Shown piece by piece: positions 49,702 to 58,247 of a stretch of 64,000 nucleotides of DNA. A program made the translations under genes and the position numbers. Source of the DNA: Mycolicibacterium mageritense. GTDB taxonomy: Bacteria > Actinomycetota > Actinomycetes > Mycobacteriales > Mycobacteriaceae. Position 1 is the first letter of the stretch. The number at the start of each line of letters is the position of its first letter. The DNA lies in contig NZ_AP022567.1 in the NCBI RefSeq assembly GCF_010727475.1, positions 5,890,001 through 5,954,000 on the forward strand, in the 5' to 3' direction. The notes under the pieces were generated by a model. That model did not search any database. It worked only from the letters and a program-made list of their open reading frames with translations, and was not told the origin of the DNA.

Positions 49702-51699
49702 GTGTCCAAGCTTTCGACGGCGACGCGCCGGTTGGTCCTGGGGCGACCGTTCCGCAGTGACAAGCTCTCCCACACCCTGCTGCCCAAGCGGATCGCGCTG
49801 CCGGTCTTCGCCTCCGACGCGCTGTCCTCGGTCGCGTATGCGCCCGAGGAGATCTTCTTGGTGCTCTCGGTCGCCGGGCTCACCGCCTACTCGATGACGC
49901 CGTGGATCGGCCTGGCGGTCGCCGGGGTCATGCTCATCGTGATCGCCAGCTACCGGCAGAACGTGCACGCCTACCCTTCCGGTGGCGGCGACTACGAGGT
50001 GGTGACGACGAATCTGGGGCCGACGGCCGGTCTCACGGTGGCCAGCGCGCTCATGGTCGACTACGTGCTGACCGTCGCGGTGTCTATGTCGTCGGCGATG
50101 TCCAACATCGGCTCGGCGGTCCCGTTCGTCAACGACCACAAGGTGCTCTTCGCCGTGGTGGCGATCCTCTTGCTGGCCTCCATGAACCTGCGCGGGATCC
50201 GGGAGTCCGGCACGGCCTTCGCCATCCCCACCTACGCGTTCATGATCGGCATGTACATCATGCTGGGCTGGGGCCTTTTCCAGATCTACGTGCTGGGAAA
50301 TCCGCTGCGGGCCGAATCGGCGGGTTTCGAGATGCATTCCGAGCACGGCGAGGTGCTCGGCTTCGCGTTGGTGTTCCTGGTGGCGCGGGCCTTCTCGTCG
50401 GGATCGGCCGCCCTGACCGGTGTCGAGGCCATCAGCAACGGTGTGCCGGCATTCCGGAAACCGAAGTCGCGCAACGCGGCCACCACGCTGCTGCTGCTGG
50501 GTGTGATCTCGGTGACGCTGTTCATGGGAATCATCATGTTGGCCAAGGCGACCGGCGTGCAGATGGCCGAGCGGCCCCACGAACAGCTGGTCGGCGCGCC
50601 ACCGGACTACCACCAGAAGACGCTCATCGCCCAGCTGGCCGATGCAGTGTTCCACGATTTCCCGGTCGGGCTCTATCTCATCGCGGGCGTGACCGCACTG
50701 ATCCTGGTGCTCGCGGCCAACACCGCGTTCAACGGGTTCCCGGTACTCGGCTCGATCCTGGCGCAGGACCGGTACCTGCCGCGGCAGCTGCACACGCGTG
50801 GCGACCGGCTGGCGTTCTCCAACGGCATCCTGTTCCTGGCCTTCGCCGCGATCGCGTTCGTCGTCGCGTTCCGCGCCGAGGTGACGGCCCTGATCCAGCT
50901 CTACATCGTCGGCGTGTTCGTGTCGTTCACGCTCAGCCAGATCGGCATGGTGCGGCACTGGACGCGGTTGTTGCGCACCGAGACCGATGCGGCGGCGCGG
51001 CGGCACATGATGCGTTCGCGGATCATCAACGCGGTCGGACTGACCGCGACCGGAACCGTGCTCGTGATCGTCGTCGTGACGAAGTTCCTGGCCGGCGCGT
51101 GGATCGCGATCCTGGCCATGAGCGCGCTGTTCGGGATCATGAAACTGATCCACAAGCACTACGACACCGTGGCGCGTGAGCTGGAGGCCCAGGACGACAG
51201 CGAGAAGGGCGACATCGTGCTGCCGAGCCGCAACCACGCGGTGGTGCTGGTGTCCAAACTGCACCTGCCGACCAAGCGGGCACTGGCCTACGCGCGTGCG
51301 ACGCGCCCCGATGTGCTGGAGGCCATCACGGTCAGCGTCGACGACGCCGAGACTCGCGCTCTGGTGCACCAGTGGGAAGACAGCGAGATCAGCGTGCCGC
51401 TCAAGGTGATCGCCTCGCCCTACCGTGAAATCACGCGTCCCGTCCTGGATTACGTCAAACGCGTGACCAAGGAATCGCCGCGGACGGTGGTCACGGTGTT
51501 CATCCCGGAGTACGTGGTGGGCCACTGGTGGGAACAGGTGCTGCACAACCAGAGCGCGTTGCGGCTCAAGGGCAGGCTGCTGTTCATGCCGAACGTGATG
51601 GTGACATCGGTGCCATGGCAGCTCAGTTCGTCGGAGCGGCTCAAGGCGCTGCAGCCACAGTCGGCGCCGGGTGACGCCCGCCGGGGCTTCCTCGAATGA
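49702..51699 (+). CDS. APC-superfamily permease, probable potassium transporter
   Basis: A 665-residue membrane protein (Rv2690c type). About 12 TM helices cover residues 30-490: FASDALSSVAYAPEEIFLVL, PSGGGDYEVVTTNLG, AARAFSSGSAALTGVEAISN-like core (ARAFSSGSAALTGVEAISNG), LAANTAFNGFPVLGSILAQD. A cytoplasmic C-terminal domain of about 150 residues follows (LPSRNHAVVLVSKLHLPTKR, KVIASPYREITRPVLDYVKR). Sequence and domain layout match the KimA-like K+ symporter branch of the APC family, which fits its place beside ceoB/ceoC RCK genes. The specific substrate is inferred. The end overlaps the next gene (ATGA). Confidence 0.9.
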   Translation: MSKLSTATRRLVLGRPFRSDKLSHTLLPKRIALPVFASDALSSVAYAPEEIFLVLSVAGLTAYSMTPWIGLAVAGVMLIVIASYRQNVHAYPSGGGDYEVVTTNLGPTAGLTVASALMVDYVLTVAVSMSSAMSNIGSAVPFVNDHKVLFAVVAILLLASMNLRGIRESGTAFAIPTYAFMIGMYIMLGWGLFQIYVLGNPLRAESAGFEMHSEHGEVLGFALVFLVARAFSSGSAALTGVEAISNGVPAFRKPKSRNAATTLLLLGVISVTLFMGIIMLAKATGVQMAERPHEQLVGAPPDYHQKTLIAQLADAVFHDFPVGLYLIAGVTALILVLAANTAFNGFPVLGSILAQDRYLPRQLHTRGDRLAFSNGILFLAFAAIAFVVAFRAEVTALIQLYIVGVFVSFTLSQIGMVRHWTRLLRTETDAAARRHMMRSRIINAVGLTATGTVLVIVVVTKFLAGAWIAILAMSALFGIMKLIHKHYDTVARELEAQDDSEKGDIVLPSRNHAVVLVSKLHLPTKRALAYARATRPDVLEAITVSVDDAETRALVHQWEDSEISVPLKVIASPYREITRPVLDYVKRVTKESPRTVVTVFIPEYVVGHWWEQVLHNQSALRLKGRLLFMPNVMVTSVPWQLSSSERLKALQPQSAPGDARRGFLE

Positions 51700-52877
51700 C
51701 CGAACTGATCCTGACCGCGGGCGCGGCCGCCAACGGCGGCAGTTGCGTGGCCCGCCACGAGGGCCGCGTGGTGTTCGTGCGCTATGCGCTGCCCGGCGAG
51801 ACGGTGCGCGCACGCGTGCTCGACGAACGCGGATCGTATTGGCACGCAGAGGCTGTCGAAATCTTGGAGCCGTCAAGCGGTCGTATCGATTCGCTGTGCC
51901 CGATTGCGGGGGTGAACGGCGCGGGTTGCTGCGACCTGGCGTTCGCCGAGCCGGATGCCGCGCGGGAAATCAAGGGCGCGGTGGTGGGCAATCAGCTGTC
52001 CCGGCTCGGGGGATTCGACTGGGCCGGGGTGGCCGAGCCGGTGGGCTCTGCCGGGGCCACCGGCTGGCGCACCAGGGTGCGGCTGGACACCACCGGTGCC
52101 GGACAGCCTGGATTTCATCGTTATCACAGCGCCGAACTGGTCACCGATCTGAACTGCGCGCAGCTGCCTGCCGGGCTGCTCGACGAGCTGGTCGGAACCC
52201 ATTGGCCCGCGGGCGTGCAACTGCATGTGGCGCTGGACTCCGAAGGCAGCAGGCACGTCGTGCAGTCCGGCCCCAAGGACGGCCGCAAGAACCCGACCCG
52301 GGTGGTGTCGGGCGACTACGAGGCCGTGCAGCGCATCGGTGAGCGGGTCTGGCGGGTTCCGGTGACGGCGTTCTGGCAGGCCCACCGGGACGCGGCCGCG
52401 CTCTACAGTGAATTGGTCGCGGGCTGGGCGCAATTGGGCGCAGGCCAGACGGCGTGGGATCTGTACGGCGGCGCCGGGGTGTTCGCGGCGGCGCTGGCCG
52501 AGTCGGTGGGGGACAGCGGGCACGTGGTCACCGTGGACACGTCGCGGGGAGCGTCTCGCGCGGCTCGCACCGCGCTGGCCGACCTGTCGAGCGTCTCTGT
52601 GGTGACGGATTCGGTGCGGCGTGCGCTGTCCCACCAGAGTGCACGGGCCGATGTCGCGGTGCTGGATCCGCCGCGCACCGGCGCGGGCCGCGAGGTGATC
52701 GACCAGCTCGCCGCGGCCGAGGTGCCGAGGATCATCCACATCGGTTGTGAGGCAGCCTCGTTCGCCCGGGACGTCGGCCTGTATGTGCGGCACGGTTACG
52801 CCGTGGAGGAGCTGCGGGTGTTCGACTCGTTCCCGCTCACCCACCACGTGGAGTGCGTTGCGGTACTGACACGCTGA
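51696..52877 (+). CDS. TrmA/RumA-type RNA (uracil-5-)-methyltransferase family protein
   Basis: A 393-residue SAM-dependent methyltransferase (Rv2689c type). An N-terminal TRAM RNA-binding domain (ILTAGAAANGGSCVARHEGR, VFVRYALPGETVRARVLDE) precedes a Cys cluster (CPIAGVNGAGCCDL) like the iron-sulfur site of RumA, though the fourth Cys position is unusual. The catalytic domain has FWQAHRDAAALYSELV, WDLYGGAGVFAAALAESVGD (SAM motif I), VLDPPRTGAGREVI (DPPR) and the nucleophile region IIHIGCEAASFARD with Cys. It methylates a uridine in rRNA or tRNA; which one is unknown. Coupled to the permease by ATGA. Confidence 0.93.
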   Translation: MTELILTAGAAANGGSCVARHEGRVVFVRYALPGETVRARVLDERGSYWHAEAVEILEPSSGRIDSLCPIAGVNGAGCCDLAFAEPDAAREIKGAVVGNQLSRLGGFDWAGVAEPVGSAGATGWRTRVRLDTTGAGQPGFHRYHSAELVTDLNCAQLPAGLLDELVGTHWPAGVQLHVALDSEGSRHVVQSGPKDGRKNPTRVVSGDYEAVQRIGERVWRVPVTAFWQAHRDAAALYSELVAGWAQLGAGQTAWDLYGGAGVFAAALAESVGDSGHVVTVDTSRGASRAARTALADLSSVSVVTDSVRRALSHQSARADVAVLDPPRTGAGREVIDQLAAAEVPRIIHIGCEAASFARDVGLYVRHGYAVEELRVFDSFPLTHHVECVAVLTR

Positions 52878-52917
52878 CACCTGAATTTTCTCGGGCGTGG
52901 TCGGGGCCACGTCGGCG

Positions 52918-54177
52918 CTACCGCCGACGCCTCGGCACCGGGCTGTAGGGTGCCGGGTCGATGTCGGGGCGACGGCCTTCGATCAGATCGGCGAGCAGCT
53001 GGGCGGACCCACACGCCATGGTCCATCCGACGTGACCGTGTCCGGTGTTGTAGTACAGGTTGTCGTGCCGGCCGAGGCCGATCAGGGGCGGTCCGTCGGG
53101 GGTCATCGGGCGAAGCCCCGTGCGGTATCGCGCACTGTCCCAGTCGATCGCGCCCGGAAACAGCTCGTCGCCTGCGGCAACGATGCCCGCGAAGTCCGCA
53201 GCGCTGAAACCACGGTCGTAGCCCACGAATTCGGCGGTGGCCGACATGCGGATGTCACCCCCGAAGCGCGACCACGCCACCAGGGACCGTTCGTCGATCC
53301 CGCCCGTGCGCGGGGCGGTGTCGAGATCCTTGACAGCCGCCGTCAGGGTGTACCCCTTGGCCGGGTACACGGGGATGCGCAGGCCCATCGTGCGCGTGAG
53401 CAGTGGGCTGGCGGCACCCGCGGCAAGGACGATCGCGTCGGCGTGGATGTCGGCGCCCGTGGTGCAGACATCGGTCACCGTGGCGCCGTCGGTCGCGAAG
53501 CCGGTGACCGTGGTGCCGAGGTGGAACCGCACACCGCGGCGCCGGCACGCTTCGGCGAGGGCGGTGGCGAACAGGTGAGGATCCCCGGTGGCGTCCGACG
53601 TGTCGTGGATCGCGCCGGCGAACGTGACGCGGCTGTGCCGCAGCGCGGGCTCGACGGCCGCGATTTCGTCGCGCCCCAGCACCCGCTGGTGGCGGCCGTG
53701 CTCGCGCAGCAGAGTGGAATTGCGCTCGGCCACAGCCAGTTCGGCCTCTTCGCGGTACAGGTAGAGGACACCGCGGTCGGTGTGCCAGAACTGCAGCCCT
53801 TCCCGATGCGCCAACTCGCCGAGCAGTTGCTGGCTGTAGCGGGCCAGCCGCAACTTGGCCAGTGTGTTCGCTCGGGACCGCGACGGCGTGCATTCCCGCA
53901 GGAACCGTAGGCCCCATCGGATGAGATCGGCGTCGGCGCGGGGGCGCACCCGGATCGAGGTGTCGGCGCCGGCCAACGAACGTAACAACATTCGCGGCGC
54001 GGTGGGCGAGGCCCAGGCGTACGAGTGACCCGGTGCGATCAGGCCCGCGGTGCTTGCCGAGGTGTCAGTGGCCACCTCGGACCGCCGGTCGTAGACCTCG
54101 ACCTCGTGGCCCCGGTCTGCCAGCGTGTATGCGGTTGCCACGCCGACCACACCGGCTCCTATGACGGCGATCCTCAC
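52918..54177 (-). CDS. FAD-dependent D-amino acid dehydrogenase (DadA-like)
   Basis: A 419-residue DAO-family flavoprotein starting at GTG 54177, which gives the FAD-binding N-terminus RIAVIGAGVVGVATAYTLAD with acidic VEVYDRRSE. Other motifs are STAGLIAPGHSYAWASPTAP, IVLAAGAASPLLTRTMGLRI, YPAKGYTLT and the C-terminal GLRPMTPDGPPLIGLGRHDN, LYYNTGHGHVGWTMA. The length is typical of DadA. It would deaminate D-amino acids (D-alanine is usual) to keto acids and pass electrons to the respiratory chain. It overlaps the small membrane protein gene by 4 bp in an operon with the symporter, so substrate uptake and oxidation are linked. Confidence 0.93.
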   Translation of the reverse strand: MRIAVIGAGVVGVATAYTLADRGHEVEVYDRRSEVATDTSASTAGLIAPGHSYAWASPTAPRMLLRSLAGADTSIRVRPRADADLIRWGLRFLRECTPSRSRANTLAKLRLARYSQQLLGELAHREGLQFWHTDRGVLYLYREEAELAVAERNSTLLREHGRHQRVLGRDEIAAVEPALRHSRVTFAGAIHDTSDATGDPHLFATALAEACRRRGVRFHLGTTVTGFATDGATVTDVCTTGADIHADAIVLAAGAASPLLTRTMGLRIPVYPAKGYTLTAAVKDLDTAPRTGGIDERSLVAWSRFGGDIRMSATAEFVGYDRGFSAADFAGIVAAGDELFPGAIDWDSARYRTGLRPMTPDGPPLIGLGRHDNLYYNTGHGHVGWTMACGSAQLLADLIEGRRPDIDPAPYSPVPRRRR

Positions 54178-54320
54178 GGGGTGCTCCTCGCGTCGCTGGT
54201 GTCGGAGTCGTTGTCGCGCACCACCTCTTGGAGGTAGAACCGCCAGCCGAGGAAGCCGACCCACAGGGTGACGGCGATGACGAGTGCGGGCACGCCATAG
54301 AACAACAGGTTGACGATCAC
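54174..54320 (-). CDS. 48-residue single-TM protein, likely small subunit of the symporter
   Basis: Starts at GTG 54320, overlapping the symporter stop (GTGA), and its end overlaps the dadA-like start. The sequence is one TM helix (NLLFYGVPALVIAVTLWVGF, LGWRFYLQEVV) with a short charged tail (DNDSDTSDARSTP). Tiny partner proteins are known for some sodium symporters (MetS type for NSS transporters), and coupling on both sides argues that this is a real gene and a transporter accessory subunit. Confidence 0.75.
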   Translation of the reverse strand: MIVNLLFYGVPALVIAVTLWVGFLGWRFYLQEVVRDNDSDTSDARSTP

Positions 54321-55741
54321 GCGGGTTCTCCTTGCGGTACGAGGGGTGCCTGGCGTTGCCGCGGATAACGGTGCGCGGTGGCTGCCGCGACGGTGGTGTA
54401 GACCACGAGGTTGGCCAGCACGCCGGGGATGAGCCCGTCGTCGAGGCCGAAGGGGCCGTGCAGGCCCCACTGCCAGACGCCGGTGACGAGTGCGCCCGCG
54501 GCGATGGCCGACAGGGCGGCGGGGGTGGAGCGGACACCGAACAACACCGCGCCGAACAGCGGGATGATGATCGTCGGTGCCCACAGTGCGTAGCTGTAGA
54601 GCAGTGCGTCGACGATCGACGGCACGCTCAGCGCGAAAACCGTTGCGGCAGCGCCTGCTACGACGCTCGTGGTGCGCTCGAGCGTGAGTCGGCGTTTCGG
54701 GGCCACCGCGGCGGCCCGGATCGGTTGGTACAGATCTTTGGTCAACACCACGGCGGTGGAGTTGAGATAGGAACTTGCGGTGGACATCACGACTGCGAGC
54801 AGGGCGGCTATCACGAGTCCGAGGATCCCGATCGGCATGAGGTTCATCACGACGGTCGGCAGAGCCTCGTCGGTCTTGATGTCGGGATAGAGCACGAGCG
54901 CCACCAAACCGATTGAGGCGGAGGTGAAATAGAAGCAGAACGAGAAGAACCCGGCCATCGTGTAGCCGATCCGGGCATGGCGTGAGTCGGGCGTCGAGAA
55001 GGTCCGCTGCGCGTACGGCGGGACCAGGGTTTCGCCGAGCAGCAGGGCCACGAACAGCGTCAGGAACTTCAGCGGGGTGTAGTCGCCGAGCAGGCTGAGG
55101 TGGTCGGCGGGCACCTGGTCGAGCAACGCACCAGGGCCGCCGACGGCGTGCAGGCCGATGAGCAGTGCGACGGGCAGGAACACGCCGAGGAACACGAACT
55201 GGAGCAGGTCGGTCTGGATCACCGCCCACGCGCCTCCGAAGGACGAGTAGAGCACCACGATGCCCATTCCGATGATCACGGCGGGTACGGTCGGCACATC
55301 CAGGGTGGCGTTGACGACCGTCCCGATCGCCAGTGCCTGGGCGCCGAGGATGCCTGAGCACAGCGCAAGCGACAGCACTCCCGTGATCACGCGAGCCGAT
55401 TTGCCGTAGTGCTCGGCCATGACGTCACCGAGAGTGTGGGCGCCGCGATAGTGCTTGAGTCGCGGGGCGATGAACAGGCCGACCAGAACGGTCTGAACAC
55501 CGAACGCGCAGAACGCGAACATGTAGACGTAGCCGTCGCGCATCGTGGCCCCGGCAACGCCGATGGACGCGCCGCCGCCGAGGAATGCCGCGGCGAGGCT
55601 GCCGAAGAACACGGGCCACACGATGCGGTTGCCCGCGACGGCGAAGTCGTCGGGGTTCTTGATCCGTTTCATGGTTTGTAGGCCGATGACGATCAGCAGT
55701 ACGAAATACCCTGCGAGCAGGGCCCAGTCGAGAGGTGTCAT
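54317..55741 (-). CDS. sodium:solute symporter (SSS family)
   Basis: A 474-residue membrane protein. ATG 55741 gives the SSS start MTPLDWALLAGYFVLLIVIG followed by KNPDDFAVAGNRIVWPVFFG; upstream in-frame codons lie in the promoter region. About 13 TM helices. GGGASIGVAGATMRDGYVYM and the sodium-site region ALLAVVMSTASSYLNSTAVV are visible. It resembles the proline/pantothenate-type symporters; linkage to a D-amino acid dehydrogenase suggests an amino acid substrate. It is the first gene of the operon and is divergent from the CdaR-type regulator, with a perfect palindrome between them. Confidence 0.92.
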   Translation of the reverse strand: MTPLDWALLAGYFVLLIVIGLQTMKRIKNPDDFAVAGNRIVWPVFFGSLAAAFLGGGASIGVAGATMRDGYVYMFAFCAFGVQTVLVGLFIAPRLKHYRGAHTLGDVMAEHYGKSARVITGVLSLALCSGILGAQALAIGTVVNATLDVPTVPAVIIGMGIVVLYSSFGGAWAVIQTDLLQFVFLGVFLPVALLIGLHAVGGPGALLDQVPADHLSLLGDYTPLKFLTLFVALLLGETLVPPYAQRTFSTPDSRHARIGYTMAGFFSFCFYFTSASIGLVALVLYPDIKTDEALPTVVMNLMPIGILGLVIAALLAVVMSTASSYLNSTAVVLTKDLYQPIRAAAVAPKRRLTLERTTSVVAGAAATVFALSVPSIVDALLYSYALWAPTIIIPLFGAVLFGVRSTPAALSAIAAGALVTGVWQWGLHGPFGLDDGLIPGVLANLVVYTTVAAATAHRYPRQRQAPLVPQGEPA

Positions 55742-55837
55742 GCGTGCTCCTTGTCGAGGATCGCCCAATCGTAGGAGCGGAACGTGATCGACGTCACTGG
55801 GCAGAAGATCTAGAATTCGGGCGAAAAGTCGGCAGGA

Positions 55838-55856
55838 ATTAGGCAATTTGCCTAAT
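55838..55856. promoter_or_regulatory. 19-bp perfect palindrome, candidate operator of the CdaR-type regulator
   Basis: Arms ATTAGGCAA and TTGCCTAAT around a single T. It ends 14 bp before the regulator's ATG and lies 97 bp upstream of the symporter start. The AT-rich palindrome is conspicuous in this GC-rich DNA and is well placed for autoregulation and control of the divergent operon. Confidence 0.72.
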
Positions 55857-55870
55857 CAAGGTAGGGATTC

Positions 55871-57022
55871 ATGCTTGGGCAGGCGCTGGCGCAGCAGATC
55901 GCCGAGGAGATCACCGATGTGATCGGACACAACGTGCTGATCACCGATGAGTCCGGGATCGTGGTCGGCAGCGGCGACCAATCGCGGGTCGGACAGTTCC
56001 ACGAGGCTTCGGTCGAGGTGATCCGCAGCCGGCGCACCATCGCGCACAGCAGCGACGACGCGCGTCACCTCGTCGGTACGCTGCCCGGCGTCACCGTTCC
56101 GCTCATCATCGACGACGACGTGGTCGGCACGGTCGGGCTGTCCGGATCCCCGGACCAGGTCGAGCAGTTCGGCCTCGTGGTGAAGCGGCAGACCGAGATC
56201 CTCATGCAGGAGGCGGCCCGGATCGGAACGCGGATGACGCGGGAACGCGCTGTTGCCGAGCTGCTGAGGGAGGTCTGTGAATGGCACCATTCGCGCGTCC
56301 CGAAAGCCCAACTGCTGCGCCGAGCCCGCACGATGGGCTACGACCTGACCCAGCCGCGCCGCATAGTGTTGGTCCACTGGGAGGAATCGGACACCGGCCC
56401 GGATGAGCCGGATCCGGCCCAGATGATCCGCGACGTCGAGACCGTGTTCCATGCCGAGGGCGATCTGGTGGCGGCGCTCTCGCGAACGGTGATCGCCGTG
56501 GCCACGCCAGACGACGAGAAGTCCCGGCCGGTGGGGCAGCGCTGCGCCGAGTTGATGTCCGATCAGGTTGCCACCCAAGGATTCCGGATCGCGATCGGAT
56601 CTCGCGCCTCGGGGGTTGCCGAACTCAACGTGTCGGCCAGGGACGCTTTCGATGCGCTTCAACTGGGACCGGCGGTGCATCCGGATCTGCGGGTGCACCG
56701 CATCGAACAGGTGCGGTTGCACCAGGCACTCTCGGTGGTGCCGATCGACTCCCGCAGACGTCTCGCGGACGGGCTCTTGGGACCGTTGCTCGCCGATCGC
56801 GAGTGGCCGGTGCTGCGCGAGACGTTGATCGCGTGGGGCGACAGCGCGTTCAACATCACCAAGGCGGCCGCCGCGCTACACGTGCACCGCAACACGCTGA
56901 TCTACCGACTCGACAAGATCGCCCGGATGCTCGGGCGCCCGCTCGACGAATCCGGGTTGGCCGTGGCGGTGTACGTCACGTGTGTGCTCGACAGGCTCGG
57001 TAGGGGGCCCGAGCACCGATGA
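55871..57022 (+). CDS. CdaR/PucR-type transcriptional regulator
   Basis: A 383-residue activator of the sugar-diacid-recognition (CdaR) kind. The N-terminal sensor domain (MLGQALAQQIAEEITDVIGH, VLITDESGIVVGSGDQSRVG, QTEILMQEAARIGTRM) matches the diacid_rec family. The C-terminus is the PucR-type HTH (AWGDSAFNITKAAAALHVHR, NTLIYRLDKIARML). It is divergent from the symporter and dadA-like operon and probably activates it. The ligand may be an amino acid derivative, not glucarate. ATG 55871 directly follows the palindromic site. Confidence 0.92.
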   Translation: MLGQALAQQIAEEITDVIGHNVLITDESGIVVGSGDQSRVGQFHEASVEVIRSRRTIAHSSDDARHLVGTLPGVTVPLIIDDDVVGTVGLSGSPDQVEQFGLVVKRQTEILMQEAARIGTRMTRERAVAELLREVCEWHHSRVPKAQLLRRARTMGYDLTQPRRIVLVHWEESDTGPDEPDPAQMIRDVETVFHAEGDLVAALSRTVIAVATPDDEKSRPVGQRCAELMSDQVATQGFRIAIGSRASGVAELNVSARDAFDALQLGPAVHPDLRVHRIEQVRLHQALSVVPIDSRRRLADGLLGPLLADREWPVLRETLIAWGDSAFNITKAAAALHVHRNTLIYRLDKIARMLGRPLDESGLAVAVYVTCVLDRLGRGPEHR

Positions 57023-57036
57023 CCCGAGTGCGCCGA

Positions 57037-58125
57037 TCATTCCGGCGGGTTCGGACCGACGCTCGGCGTCGGGTACTGCGCGTAGGTGGTCTGGTTGCCA
57101 CCCGCGGCGCGGGACTGCTCCATCGCGCTGATCGCGAGGTCGACCACCGCATCGATGACCTGCTCGGTGGGCAGCGCCGTCAACGGGCGCAGCGGGCCGC
57201 ACGCGGTGCCGATGCTGGCGGTCAGTCGCATGGGCGTGGTGCTGATCGCGATGCGGATCCGGTTCACCAGCGGTGACGGATCATTGGTCTTGAACACATC
57301 GGCGATCAGGAATTCGCTGTCGGACACGTGTGCGAGTGGCACCCGGTGACGTACGGTCTCCCGCAACGCCTGCCCGACCGCGACCCGGGCGTGGATCGTG
57401 CTGTGCGAGCCGTCCATGTCGCTCAGCAACGACATGTCGTCGATCCCGACCGCGATGATCACCAGGAACTGGTCGTCGTGACGGCTGTGCGACCCCAGCA
57501 TGGTGGCGGCATGGATGTTGAACGCGTCGCGGTTGAGCAGGCCCGTGAGCGGGTCGATCTCGTTCGGGTGCTGGAGATTGTCGTGGTCGAGCAGGCCGAT
57601 CGCCATTCGGCACAGCGCCGACGTGGTCACGATCACGAGCATGGCCACGACGGCGCCGCAGAGGCCCAGCCAGAAGTCGATGAGCGCGACGCGGACCGCG
57701 AGGTAGGTGACGACGATGCCGGAGGTCAGCCAGGTCAGCGCCAGCACGCGGCGGCTGTGCAGGAATGCGGCGTAGGTCGTGACGAGGCTGAGGGCGGCCG
57801 AACCGAGCAGTCCGACCGCAGGGTTGGTTATCAGCACGCAGATCGCCCCGATGCCGACGGTGCCGATCGAGACCACCAACCAGGACTGCTTGCGGCTGGG
57901 CCACTGGCGGCGGCGCCACCACAACGCCATGAGGAGGCCGCATGCGCTGACGGCGATACCGACGTACCGGAAGACCCCCGGCGGACCGGACGGCGTGAAG
58001 GCCAGCAGCAGCGGCACTGCGGCCAGGCACGTGATCATCGCCGTCACGAGCCGGCGCATGCGGGCCTGCTGGCCCTGTGCCGCGAGCAGGGCGGTGCGCG
58101 CGTAGTAGTGATCGTAAGGACTCAA
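57037..58125 (-). CDS. membrane protein with degenerate GGDEF domain
   Basis: A 362-residue protein, start TTG 58125 preceded by GGAG; the result SPYDHYYARTALLAAQGQQA is a start I associate with mycobacterial GGDEF proteins. Six TM helices (residues about 25-172) are followed by a GGDEF-fold domain (DPLTGLLNRDAF conserved at 191-202). The signature itself reads SDSEF at 268-272 in place of GGDEF, and the metal-binding Asp region is altered (VGIDDMSLLSD). It is therefore unlikely to make c-di-GMP and may be a nucleotide sensor or scaffold. It is convergent with the CdaR-type gene (14 bp) and follows the FAD monooxygenase gene on the same strand. Confidence 0.82.
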   Translation of the reverse strand: MSPYDHYYARTALLAAQGQQARMRRLVTAMITCLAAVPLLLAFTPSGPPGVFRYVGIAVSACGLLMALWWRRRQWPSRKQSWLVVSIGTVGIGAICVLITNPAVGLLGSAALSLVTTYAAFLHSRRVLALTWLTSGIVVTYLAVRVALIDFWLGLCGAVVAMLVIVTTSALCRMAIGLLDHDNLQHPNEIDPLTGLLNRDAFNIHAATMLGSHSRHDDQFLVIIAVGIDDMSLLSDMDGSHSTIHARVAVGQALRETVRHRVPLAHVSDSEFLIADVFKTNDPSPLVNRIRIAISTTPMRLTASIGTACGPLRPLTALPTEQVIDAVVDLAISAMEQSRAAGGNQTTYAQYPTPSVGPNPPE

Positions 58126-58247
58126 TGCGCACTCCGGAAAATTTGCTTGCGTACTACACGCTACAAAATCATGCCGCCGATGGGTTGTCGCCCACTTTCG
58201 CAAGGGTCGACCGATTTCGTAGGGCCGGGGTCTCGAGGCTGCCTGGG

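Noticed and set aside
49687..51876. 729-codon open frame antisense to the APC permease gene
   Set aside because: Arg/His/Glu/Asp-rich nonsense translation, a typical GC-rich shadow of a membrane protein gene.
58126..58247. Separate gene or regulatory RNA between the FAD monooxygenase and GGDEF genes
   Set aside because: 122 bp with no sizeable frame; only weak symmetry (GCGT...ACGC) is seen.
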